From contig CAYUFT010000001.1 of the NCBI GenBank assembly GCA_964444115.1, forward strand, positions 1 to 64,000: a stretch of 64,000 bases of DNA. Direction: 5' to 3'. A model generated the notes under the pieces. That model was not told the origin of the DNA, searched no databases, and was given only the letters and a program-made list of their open reading frames with translations. A program made the translations under genes and the position numbers. This stretch comes from UBA349 sp964444115 (GTDB lineage Archaea > Methanobacteriota > Methanobacteria > Methanobacteriales > Methanobacteriaceae). Shown here piece by piece: positions 46,143 through 55,628 of this stretch. How positions within the stretch are numbered: position 1 is the stretch's first letter; each line of letters begins with the position of its first letter.

Positions 46143-48167
46143 TTATTTTTTTTTACGGGTGTTGATAAATCCTCCTAGTACCATCAGAATGGCTAGGAAT
46201 ATTCCAGCTATGGGAATTCCCGTATTTTGCATTCCTATGGTTGAGTTTACTTTTGAGGTGGATGTCTCGGATGCTCCTAGAATAGTTACTAAAGTTTGTA
46301 CTCCTTGGTGATCATTCGCGGTTACCGTGGCTATACCCGAACCTTCATCAGCTCTTAAAATAGCAGTAGCCAGACCATTAACCCAGGGGGCGGTCACCGA
46401 TTTACTTCCTACATTTCCCAGGTTGGTGGTGAATGTTACCTGAGGGCCGCTGAAGAACATAGCTGCATTAGAACTGTGATCACCACCAGCTGAATCGGTG
46501 TAAACATCTGCAGTTATAATAGAAGTTTCACCAGCTTTAATAGTAGATGGATATGCATTAATATTCAAAACCAGCCAAGGATAATAATTTAAAGTTCCAG
46601 TTCCCACGAAGAATTTATTAGCATGAGGTGAATTGGTCCCATACCAGTTGTAAGTGGCTTTGGTTTTGCTTTTTTCCAGTTCATGGAACATCTTATCCAG
46701 ATCATCACGGATGGGTTTTAAGATAGGTTCCAGTTCAGGATGGTTTTTAATGGCATCATCAATGGGTTTAAGCATTTCATCGATACTGGGCCCAAATGAT
46801 GAAAATTTAAAGTTCTGAATGTAATATTCAAAGTTTGCAATCCGATTGTAGTTAATTGTTCCATTAGGCGAACATATTACCATACCATTACCTGAACCAT
46901 CTCCTTCCAGGTTGTTTCCTGTAACTATGGTGGTGTTAAAACCAGCAGCTACCATGGCCACATCATTAGCTCCATTAACTCCGATTACTGTATTATGCAA
47001 CATGTTAAGATTTGCTAGAGCTGTGCCTACAATTCCTGCTGCTATGTTAGGGGAGTTAATATTATAAACACTATTATTTTCTAAAGTTGCATTATTAAAT
47101 AATCCAAGACCCAACATCCCTACTGCTGCCTTAGCATTATTAATATTTGCAACTACGTTGTCTTGTAATTTTAAATCCCCTAAAGCTATAATTACTATGC
47201 CCACAGCCTGTTCATATGCACTTATTTGTGATATTTTATTTTTAGAAACCAATACTGTACCATTCCCGATAATGGCGGCTTCAAGAGCGTATACGGAGCT
47301 ACCAGTAGATCCGGTTAATTTGGATAATTCATTGCCTGAAATCACAGCATTAATGCTACTGGTTACTAATTCCATTCCCATAATAGCACTAGTGGCATTG
47401 ATACCAGAAATTATATTTTTAGTGACCATTAAATTGGTGACATTGGCCACTTCTGGATTTCCATCGGTACCTTTACTCTTTCCCAGTTGAATTCCAAATA
47501 CACTACCACCAACACCAAACGCGTTGATGTTGGTAATAGTATTTTCCAGGGCATTAAAATCAGTTAAACTCCCATTAATAGATACTGTAATTCCATTTAC
47601 GGATCCTTGCCCAATTATATTAGATATATGGTTTCCAGAAACAGTGAAGAAACCCTGGGAAAGGTTTCCCAGAATACCATTTTCTGATTGGCCAGAAATA
47701 ACATTATCTCTAATGGTAGTGTTACTTCCTGAAACTGTAATTCCGGTTTTACCTCCAATTATTTCATTATTTTTCACATTACAGTTGTCTGCACTTATAT
47801 TAATACCAGTCCCTGTATTTGAATTATTTATTTTGAATCCATCTATGGTGCTTCCACTCCCATCACCCGTGCTATCATTTACTACAGTAAATCCGGTATT
47901 GGTGGCTTTTATTTCTACATAATCACCCTTATTGGCCTGTAGGGTTAATTTTTTATTTACTATAACATCTTCACTGTATATTCCATGGTGCACATTGATA
48001 ACATCATCATCCAGAGTGTTTGCATTATCTATTGCTGATTGAATATTAGTGTAAGTCTCTCCACTCCCCACTTCCCATTGAGCTGCAGATACACCACTAA
48101 AACCAAAAAATAAAATTCCAATAAGCAATAAAGCCTTAAAATATCCCATATTAGCTTTTATTTTCAA
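46143..48167 (-). CDS. Beta-helix (PbH1/NosD-like) surface protein with C-terminal anchor
   Basis: A 674-residue secreted protein. A signal peptide ends near GVSAAQ; IQSAIDNANTLDDDVINVHHGIY begins a parallel beta-helix with many NNEIIGGKTGI / NVISGN-type turns. A Big-like region (GSKSVTAPWVNGLATAILRAD) follows. The C-terminus GMQNTGIPI plus hydrophobic helix and RKKK matches that of the 4012-6747 protein. TTG start with AAGGTGG upstream. Probable surface-exposed adhesin or glycan-binding protein. Confidence 0.8.
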   Translation of the reverse strand: MKIKANMGYFKALLLIGILFFGFSGVSAAQWEVGSGETYTNIQSAIDNANTLDDDVINVHHGIYSEDVIVNKKLTLQANKGDYVEIKATNTGFTVVNDSTGDGSGSTIDGFKINNSNTGTGINISADNCNVKNNEIIGGKTGITVSGSNTTIRDNVISGQSENGILGNLSQGFFTVSGNHISNIIGQGSVNGITVSINGSLTDFNALENTITNINAFGVGGSVFGIQLGKSKGTDGNPEVANVTNLMVTKNIISGINATSAIMGMELVTSSINAVISGNELSKLTGSTGSSVYALEAAIIGNGTVLVSKNKISQISAYEQAVGIVIIALGDLKLQDNVVANINNAKAAVGMLGLGLFNNATLENNSVYNINSPNIAAGIVGTALANLNMLHNTVIGVNGANDVAMVAAGFNTTIVTGNNLEGDGSGNGMVICSPNGTINYNRIANFEYYIQNFKFSSFGPSIDEMLKPIDDAIKNHPELEPILKPIRDDLDKMFHELEKSKTKATYNWYGTNSPHANKFFVGTGTLNYYPWLVLNINAYPSTIKAGETSIITADVYTDSAGGDHSSNAAMFFSGPQVTFTTNLGNVGSKSVTAPWVNGLATAILRADEGSGIATVTANDHQGVQTLVTILGASETSTSKVNSTIGMQNTGIPIAGIFLAILMVLGGFINTRKKK

Positions 48168-48526
48168 ATTTCCACCTTCTTAAATCCCTGGCCGGTAATA
48201 AATAGTAAGTATGAAGATATATTATCATATTACTATTTCTTTTTTTTGGTGATGATTTTAAGTCTTTAATATGGTGTAAATTGATAACTGGGGAATACTT
48301 GTTGATTATCTGTTAAATTAAAATAAGAACTAAATGTTATTCATTTTCAATTCTGATTTTGATTGCTTTCTTTTGACTTACTATGTCGTGTTTTTTGGTA
48401 TTCTTACTACTAGGGAGTTAAGGTGTGGTTGTACATGGCAAGGGAGAAAATACTTTATTTTAACAAAATTTATTATACACCATAACCTAATTTATTATTA
48501 ACTTTTATTTTTATGGGAGGCATGAT
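48168..48526. other. Intergenic region, no gene seen
   Basis: AT-rich divergent promoter region between the surface protein and the second sensor kinase; no repeats or RNA structure recognised. Confidence 0.4.
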
Positions 48527-50479
48527 TTGAAAAATTATCAAAAGGATAAAACTCCATTAATCACGGATGAAGAAGATTATGAGAGTACCTTTTATTTGCC
48601 CTGGGTTGAAAAAACATTTAAAATATCTAAAATTCTCTCATCAGTATTAATATTACTGTCTATAATTATTTTGTTGGGCTGGATTCTGGATATATCCTTT
48701 TTAAAGGGCCTATTACTGGGCTCGGTAACTACTAGATTTAATACGGCTATTATTTTTCTGATTTTAGGAATTTCATCCTATCTTTTAAATGCCCGCCAAA
48801 ATAATATTAAAAGTTTTTTAAATACAAAAAAGAATACGAATACATTAATCTTGATTATAGCAATTATTATCTCTATTTATGGCCTTATATCTGTTTTACA
48901 ATACTTATTCGGATTTTCACTACCTATAGATACTATTTTTCCATCTACTATTACTCAGCCCCGACTACTAACCTCTATTAACATTTTTTTATTTGGAATA
49001 ATTTTATTTTTATTAACCAAAAGGACTAAAATCAAGGAAGCTCAAATTCTATGCATTATTACTGGATTAATTGCTTATATGGGTCTTTTAACCTTTTTTA
49101 CTGGTTCCGGAATTGGTAACACACCACATATCTATGCTCAGATGGCATTTTTATCAGCATTTTTAAATATCCTGGCTTCTATTAGTTTCATATCTATTTA
49201 TCCTAAAGAAGGAGTTATGAAAGTTTTCCATCTAAGGAATACTGGGGGATTCATGGCCCGTACTTTGATTCCTACGTCTATATTCTCTATTTCTATAATG
49301 GGGATGCTGGTGGTTATAGTTGAAGAGACGGGCATTATCCATCAACAATTTGGTGAGGTGCTTTTACTTACCATGATTGTAGGACTTTTAATTTTTTTAA
49401 TATGGAGCTTTGCTTTTAAAATGAATAAAATTGATATTTCCAAACGTAAATCTGATAAAAAAATTATCCAGGTTAAAAAATTCTTTGAAGAGACTATGGA
49501 GGGACTGGTTTATGGAATTATGGTTACCGACGCTCAACATAGGATACAATACATCAATAAAGGTATGGAAAATCTTTTTAAAATAGATAGTAGTGAACTG
49601 GTGGGGAAAAACTTTTTTAAAGATTCTCACTATATTTTGTCAATTATTAATATTGAAGATCAGTATTTAAGGACATATAATACTCTAAAATCTGAATTTA
49701 TTCGAAGCATAGCCGTTCCTAGTGCTGAAAAGACTTTATTTATAAGTGGGTGGATAATTCCTAAAATTAAAAATGGACAATTTGACGGGGTTATATTGAC
49801 GGTATCTGATATAACCGTTAATAAAGAGGCAGAAAATGTTCTGGAGGCTTCTTTAAAAGAAAAAAATATTTTAATGGCGGAGATCCATCATCGGGTGAAA
49901 AATAATATGCAGATTATTTCCAGCTTATTAAGAATACAGTCCAGGTTCATTGAAGATGAAACCGCCCTAGAAGTTTTATTAGACAGTCAAAATCGTATAA
50001 AAACCATGGCGGCCGTGCACGAAAGTTTATATCAGAGTGAAAACTTTTCTCAGATTAATATGTCCCACTATATTTCTAAATTAATTAAGGACATGGAAAG
50101 CACCTATCAAACACTGAATAAAATTAATTTTTCAGTGGAGTCTTCCCCGGTTCGTCTGGCCATTGAAATGGCCATACCCGTAGGATTAATTATCAATGAA
50201 TTAGTTACTAATTGTATTAAACACGCTTTTCCCCATGATAGTGAGGGTAGTATATCTATTATCTTCCAGAAAATCGACTCGGAGTATATTCTGGAGATTA
50301 AAGATGATGGTATTGGAATATCTGACAATTCAATCACTGAAAATAGTCCAAATATGGGCATGGAATTGGTAAATGCACTTATTGATCAAATTGATGGTAA
50401 ATTAGAAGTTAAAAATTTAAATGGAACTATTATTACTATTAAATTTAGGAAAGTTCATTACTCATCCAGATTCAAATAA
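48527..50479 (+). CDS. Membrane sensor histidine kinase, HisKA_2 type
   Basis: A 650-residue kinase. The first ~300 residues have about eight to nine membrane segments of the MASE-like type, followed by a PAS domain (EGLVYGIMVTDAQHRIQYIN, near 327). The HisKA_2 phosphoacceptor His is in LMAEIHHRVKNNMQIISSLL (near 447), and a HATPase_c domain carries DDGIGI. TTG start is supported by GGGAGG. It shares the catalytic module with the kinase at 39139 but has a different sensor half. No receiver protein is nearby. Confidence 0.87.
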   Translation: MKNYQKDKTPLITDEEDYESTFYLPWVEKTFKISKILSSVLILLSIIILLGWILDISFLKGLLLGSVTTRFNTAIIFLILGISSYLLNARQNNIKSFLNTKKNTNTLILIIAIIISIYGLISVLQYLFGFSLPIDTIFPSTITQPRLLTSINIFLFGIILFLLTKRTKIKEAQILCIITGLIAYMGLLTFFTGSGIGNTPHIYAQMAFLSAFLNILASISFISIYPKEGVMKVFHLRNTGGFMARTLIPTSIFSISIMGMLVVIVEETGIIHQQFGEVLLLTMIVGLLIFLIWSFAFKMNKIDISKRKSDKKIIQVKKFFEETMEGLVYGIMVTDAQHRIQYINKGMENLFKIDSSELVGKNFFKDSHYILSIINIEDQYLRTYNTLKSEFIRSIAVPSAEKTLFISGWIIPKIKNGQFDGVILTVSDITVNKEAENVLEASLKEKNILMAEIHHRVKNNMQIISSLLRIQSRFIEDETALEVLLDSQNRIKTMAAVHESLYQSENFSQINMSHYISKLIKDMESTYQTLNKINFSVESSPVRLAIEMAIPVGLIINELVTNCIKHAFPHDSEGSISIIFQKIDSEYILEIKDDGIGISDNSITENSPNMGMELVNALIDQIDGKLEVKNLNGTIITIKFRKVHYSSRFK

Positions 50480-50523
50480 TTTTTTTTTAAGTAAAAACAA
50501 GAATTATAATAAAAAAATGAAAA

Positions 50524-50544
50524 AGAAAGACCAATAGTCTTTCT
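50524..50544 (-). terminator. Hairpin terminator of the wall hydrolase gene
   Basis: AGAAAGAC and GTCTTTCT form an 8-bp stem with a 5-nt loop. On the minus strand it is followed by T-rich sequence and it overlaps the stop codon of the leftward gene. Confidence 0.6.
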
Positions 50545-52867
50545 AAAATGGTAGTTCTGCGTATGTTCCTTTCATCTTAGCAGTTGCCGTATTCCAATTG
50601 GTTATGTTACCCAGAGAATTACTATTACTGGTTGCATCCGCTTTAACCCAGACCCCATCTATGAGAAACTCCGCCCAAACGTGTCCATAGACATTACCAC
50701 TGGTAAAAGTGGCGTCGGCATGCACATATTTGGCTGCAATTCCGGCGGCCCGGGAAAGGGCCACTAAAAGATGGGAAAGGTCCACACAGTTTCCAACCTT
50801 GTTTTTCAAGGTATTCACTGCACCGTACTTGGTATTGTAGTAGAAACTGTAACTGGTGTTGTTTCGAACCCAGTTAAAGATGGCCGTAGCTTTGTCCAGG
50901 GTGCTGGTTAGCCCGCTGGTTAGAGAAGATGCCAGGGCTGTAATGGTAGAGTCTGTGGATTGACAGTTTTTAGTTGGTTGCAGGTACTGGCTGGTACTGT
51001 TTTGATATACGGTGTCGTCAATAGTTACATAGCTAGGTAAACGATTATTCAAACTCTGGAAATTCAGAATCTTGGCCAAGGTATAGGCCATGGTTTTAAA
51101 TTGCATATTTCCTAGAGAAGTGTTCATAGAACCTGGAGCTGCATGGTTAGTATTGATGTAGTTCACTATACTTTGAGCCAGACTCACATAGTCACTAAGA
51201 TACAAATTACCACTTAAGGTACTTCCACTGGATGTTGGATCACTGGATAATGTTTTTTGCTGCACACCGCTGCTTTTACCGCTGTTTAAGTTTAAAATTC
51301 CATTAGCCATGAGGTAGAGGAATTCACTAACTTTTAATTGCTGGGAATTCACAGTTACGTAATTAGGAAGCCTGTTATTGGTCTCTATGAATGATTTAAG
51401 GGAACTGGCCGCACTTTCAATAGTTGCCAGGGAGATAGTACTGGAAGTAGTATTTCCTGCAGACTCCGAAGAAGTGTTGGTATGTGCCGTTGAATTTATA
51501 GTTAAATTTCCGGAATAGTCAAAGAAATCGTTGTTCAAAACATTACCGTATCTAAAGAGCGTATATCCTGTGGCACCATTATTTAAAGCAGTTTGAGTGT
51601 CATTAAGTAACTCGGCCGCTCCTAAAGGCGTGGGGTTAGAATCAGATTCATAGGTCATGATACCGGCCCAAACCGGCTTACCATTAGAATGGCTGGATAT
51701 GTACTTGGTTACCGAAGCAATCCAAGAAGCATCTTCCTTGTAATTTCCCTTGTAAATCATAGGGACCAGAACATCGAGATACTTTCCCAGAGTAGGGTAA
51801 TCCTGTCCATAGTAATAGGCATTGCTGCTGGTCTCAGGCATGAGAGCTGCGGATAGAAGCGCAGAAGGATTAATGGCTTTCACTGCTGCAGAGATCTTGG
51901 CCACAATATTGGTAATGGCCTGGGTTCCATTGGTACTGTTATATGCTTTTCCGGCGTATCGGATGTAGTCCAGGTGTATTCCATTGATTCCATCAATTTT
52001 AGTGTAATTGGCAATTCTGGAAGTTAAATTGTTGATGTAACTGTTGGCATAGGTAGTATTGTACCCGGTCTTGGTAGTCGTGGTGTATTTGGTTTGATAA
52101 GTGGTTTTGTACTTAATGGTGTACTTGGTTTTATAAACATATTTATAATAAGTCTTTTTTACCCATTTGTACTTTAATTTGTACTTCAGTTTACCTTTGT
52201 AGTAGTAGTAACTTTTGTAGTACTGTTTCACTGATTTCTTGTAGGCCACTTTCACTTTGGCCTTGTAGTAGTATTTGTAGGGTGTTTTCACAGCTACTTT
52301 GCTGGATGTTGTAACCTGATAGGTGTACTTACCGGTGGGATCTATGAAATTTCCATTGTCTTTTAAACAGATTACCCAGGCACTTACTCGAATACTGGAA
52401 TTTTTAGCTTTACTTAAAAATGCGGTGAGGTTGGTCTTATATTTGGCATCATTTAAAGCAGCCTGTTCTAAGAATATGTCCTCAATTCCGCCTTCTTTAA
52501 TCTGGGTAAAGTTTATTTTTCCCATATCATAAGCTTTAACCCACATAGAACCGTGAGCTGAGTTACTGTTGTCACTGGCTGGTGCACTGCTGGTACTGGT
52601 CTGAGGAGTACTAGAATTAGTACTGGTCGAAATATTGTTACTGCCATTGCTGTTGTTGGTTTGATTGTTTGAATTATTGGAATCAAATGTTTCTAATGGT
52701 GTAGAACTGTTTGTATCAGTGTCATTTACTGATGTTGCGTTTACTAGTGTTTCTGCGTATATAACATTGGAGTTTAGAAATGCTAAGCAAATCGTTAATA
52801 CGAAAACTATCTGTAAGTTTCGTGAAATTATTACCGCCTCCATATCAACGAGGCCTAATATGGTCAT
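50543..52867 (-). CDS. Multidomain pseudomurein-wall hydrolase: GH-like barrel, PMBR repeats, transglutaminase-like domain
   Basis: A 774-residue exported protein. Signal peptide at about 16-40, then an Asn/Ser/Thr linker to residue 105. A glycoside-hydrolase-like TIM barrel spans 107-445, with HLDYIRY at 298-304 as its active-site-type motif. It is interrupted by a Lys/Tyr-rich insertion at 180-275. Two pseudomurein-binding repeats are at about 485-530 and 558-617 (NNRLPNYVTVNSQQLKVSEF). A C-terminal transglutaminase-like cysteine peptidase domain has Cys694 (VGNCVDLSHLL), His729 (YGHVWAEF) and Asp744. Similar Cys-His-Asp domains joined to PMBR occur in the pseudomurein endoisopeptidases PeiW and PeiP. 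The start is uncertain: ATG 52867, ATG 52843, or a non-AUG codon after GGAGG. Confidence 0.8.
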   Translation of the reverse strand: MTILGLVDMEAVIISRNLQIVFVLTICLAFLNSNVIYAETLVNATSVNDTDTNSSTPLETFDSNNSNNQTNNSNGSNNISTSTNSSTPQTSTSSAPASDNSNSAHGSMWVKAYDMGKINFTQIKEGGIEDIFLEQAALNDAKYKTNLTAFLSKAKNSSIRVSAWVICLKDNGNFIDPTGKYTYQVTTSSKVAVKTPYKYYYKAKVKVAYKKSVKQYYKSYYYYKGKLKYKLKYKWVKKTYYKYVYKTKYTIKYKTTYQTKYTTTTKTGYNTTYANSYINNLTSRIANYTKIDGINGIHLDYIRYAGKAYNSTNGTQAITNIVAKISAAVKAINPSALLSAALMPETSSNAYYYGQDYPTLGKYLDVLVPMIYKGNYKEDASWIASVTKYISSHSNGKPVWAGIMTYESDSNPTPLGAAELLNDTQTALNNGATGYTLFRYGNVLNNDFFDYSGNLTINSTAHTNTSSESAGNTTSSTISLATIESAASSLKSFIETNNRLPNYVTVNSQQLKVSEFLYLMANGILNLNSGKSSGVQQKTLSSDPTSSGSTLSGNLYLSDYVSLAQSIVNYINTNHAAPGSMNTSLGNMQFKTMAYTLAKILNFQSLNNRLPSYVTIDDTVYQNSTSQYLQPTKNCQSTDSTITALASSLTSGLTSTLDKATAIFNWVRNNTSYSFYYNTKYGAVNTLKNKVGNCVDLSHLLVALSRAAGIAAKYVHADATFTSGNVYGHVWAEFLIDGVWVKADATSNSNSLGNITNWNTATAKMKGTYAELPF

Positions 52868-53675
52868 ATTTTACTGATTAATATGATTAAACAGTTAAAT
52901 TTGATAAAAGGCCTAGCTGATAAAACATATGGTCTTTAAATTACTATATAAATATTTTGATTTAAAATTGAAAAAAAGGGATTATATGGGCCTTTTAAAT
53001 TAAAAGGGGCCTTATTAGAAAGTTTTATATTTAATTATGATGGAACTGACTTGTTGGGAGCTTATTTTAACTGAAAAGTTTTTGAAATAGCTTTTTTTAA
53101 GAATAAGCCCATCATTTAAGACCATTTTATTTATCATGAGTACCATGGTAACTTATTTAATAACTTAGTTCTACTGGTGAAGAATAATAAGGCCATTTAA
53201 TAATTAATATGGATTATTAATCTACTAAATAAACTTAATTTGATATAAATTCATTTTAAGGGGTTTAATATTTTAATATTTCATAATTTTATCTAAATCA
53301 CAATTATGAGTCAGAATAGATCCGTCTGTAGTGTAATAAATTGTAGCTTAAATGTTCATAATGGTCTACCATTGGGAATTATAATCGTTGAAATAAAGTG
53401 AAATTAATGGAATACATTTAAATAATGTTCTGCGTTATTATAATGGTTGTTATACTTCTTAGAATATTTTAAATAATGATAATTAATTAAATTAAAATAT
53501 TAATATCAAAAATTAGTTTAATCAAATAATTAATACTCAAACTAATTTATAAAACATAATAACTAATTAAAATTATAAGAATTCTAATTATTCAAGATCC
53601 ACATCTAATACTTTACCTCAGATAATATGTCTATAATATATTTACTTCAAATAATCCCCTCATATCAGTGATATC
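52868..53675. other. Intergenic region with a palindrome
   Basis: AT-rich, no gene seen. CCTTTTA-AAT-TAAAAGG at 52991-53007 is a perfect 7-bp-arm inverted repeat, and TACCATGGTA occurs at about 53142-53151. These could be operators of the divergent genes. Confidence 0.4.
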
Positions 53676-55487
53676 ATGATTTCATTTCGTAAAATTTACA
53701 ATAATCTGGAAAAAAGACCTTTTTGGGTTTATTCCATCATTTTAATAGCTTTTGCAATTATTTTTACCATTTACTTACTTGAAGTGCAGATTAGAATTGG
53801 AGTAATTTACTGGGACGTATATCTTTATTTAAACAATGCCCTAATGTTTGCAGGACTAGGTGAGGGCTACAAAATTTACCTATCTCCTTTAATCCCCTTT
53901 TTAACATCGCTACTGTATCGTGCTGGTTTTGTATACCAGGCCTCTCTTTATTCAGTGACGAGTTTAATATTTGTTCTGGGTATTTATGGAATGTATTTAC
54001 TACTAAATCTTCGCTTTTCACATCTAAAAAGCTTTGCCGGGGCCATAATATTTACCTCATGTTCAGTTGTACTTCCGTGGGCTGCATCCGGAAATTTGGA
54101 TGTCCCCGCAGCATGTTTTTCCATTTGGACTATATTTTTAGCAGTGTATGGTCTTGAAAAAAATAATAAAGCCATTTACTTCATATTTCCCGCGGCAGCT
54201 CTGGCTTTCCTTACCCGATATACTTCGGGCTTACTTATTTTACCCATTTTATTCTTATTTATAACCCATTATTTTGATAAGGGATTTACTAAAAGTGAAA
54301 TAAAAAAAATAGCCATTAGTATCGTTCTGGGAATTTTAATATTCCTTCCCTTTGTTGGATTTTTTTATACTAATTTAGGAAACCCCTTCCCCTTCTTAGA
54401 CCAATTCGGGGTTAGTGTGGAAAATCACGCTTCTACCAGAGATCCTGGATTAATGCCAGATAAGGCTTATTATTTAAAAAATATTCCTAACTATATTTCC
54501 ACTTATCCATTAAATGATTCTAGACTTGATTTCGGATCAATGATGACCCCTAACACGGGCCAGGTTAATCCTATTGCTTACTTAATCCTGATTTTAACTG
54601 GTTTGGGCCTTATTTCCTATGTTTCCGGGATTTTAAATAAATTATGGGGTTTTTTAAAGAATAATTGTCTATATCGTGCTACCAAAAAGAATACTAGCTC
54701 TGCGAAGAATATTAATAAAAAATTAGATTCATGGCTCAATAATAGATATGTCCTACCTATAATGGTTTTTTTAGTTGAAATTTTGATTATTTTATTTATT
54801 ATCAGCTTAGGAGGTAATTCATACTTAATAAGTGAACTTCTAATGTTTTCCACTATTTTAATTACCTATTTTGCCTTGCGAAAAATTGAAATCATTAAGG
54901 GACTGGAAATCAAAAAGGCCTTTAGAATCGATTTAATGATTTTAATATGGTTTTTAACCTATCTTATTTCTCACAGTTTTTTATCCATAAAGGTGGATAG
55001 ATATTTTATCACCATGATTCCAGCTGTGGTCTATTTCATGGTTCTGGGACTTTCCAATACAGGTAATCTTATAGCGAGATTAACTAATAAATTAAACCAT
55101 AAAAAAATCATATCTGGAGTTTTGATTTTAATTTTAGGTGTAACTCTATTTGCTTCTGCCCTGCAACCTTATGAAGACAAGGTTCCTTACAAGGTTTATG
55201 GATTTTTGGAAGAAGGAGCAAAAATGATGAAAACCTATGATCCCCAATACAAAGAACAGGTCATTTTTTCAGATCAATGGCCTGCTTTAAGCTGGTATCT
55301 TAAAATGGATGTTCAGAGGGGATATCCGCAGGATTTTAAAACGTCTGATGAATTTTCACAGATGCTTAAAAATTCCAATGCCACCTATTTCATAAGTACT
55401 AATGGAAGAGGTTCTTTGAATATGGAGGGCTATAGCAAAGTAGCTAATGACAAAATTGTTTATATTTATAAAAGAAATGGAGTATAA
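53676..55487 (+). CDS. GT-C/PMT-like membrane glycosyltransferase, copy 1
   Basis: A 603-residue protein with about 11-12 helices. After the first helix, GVIYWDVYLYLNNALMFAGLGEG provides the acidic loop expected in dolichyl-phosphate-mannose-type transferases (GT39/ArnT-like). LTRYTSGLLILPIL and DRYFITMIPAVVYFMV match the family. The C-terminal 90 residues form a small exterior domain (SDQWPALSWYLKMDV). It would move a sugar from a polyprenyl phosphate to an acceptor outside. It is paralogous to the next gene and opens the second glycan block. Confidence 0.75.
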   Translation: MISFRKIYNNLEKRPFWVYSIILIAFAIIFTIYLLEVQIRIGVIYWDVYLYLNNALMFAGLGEGYKIYLSPLIPFLTSLLYRAGFVYQASLYSVTSLIFVLGIYGMYLLLNLRFSHLKSFAGAIIFTSCSVVLPWAASGNLDVPAACFSIWTIFLAVYGLEKNNKAIYFIFPAAALAFLTRYTSGLLILPILFLFITHYFDKGFTKSEIKKIAISIVLGILIFLPFVGFFYTNLGNPFPFLDQFGVSVENHASTRDPGLMPDKAYYLKNIPNYISTYPLNDSRLDFGSMMTPNTGQVNPIAYLILILTGLGLISYVSGILNKLWGFLKNNCLYRATKKNTSSAKNINKKLDSWLNNRYVLPIMVFLVEILIILFIISLGGNSYLISELLMFSTILITYFALRKIEIIKGLEIKKAFRIDLMILIWFLTYLISHSFLSIKVDRYFITMIPAVVYFMVLGLSNTGNLIARLTNKLNHKKIISGVLILILGVTLFASALQPYEDKVPYKVYGFLEEGAKMMKTYDPQYKEQVIFSDQWPALSWYLKMDVQRGYPQDFKTSDEFSQMLKNSNATYFISTNGRGSLNMEGYSKVANDKIVYIYKRNGV

Positions 55488-55628
55488 TAAGAAGAATTGT
55501 ATTTTAATATTAAATAATTAAATTAAATATTAAATTTAAAATATATTATCATTTCAATTATTATGGTAAATTGAAATTATTCCCCTCTATAAAATAACAG
55601 AATTTATTAAATGTATTGAGGCCTCAAA

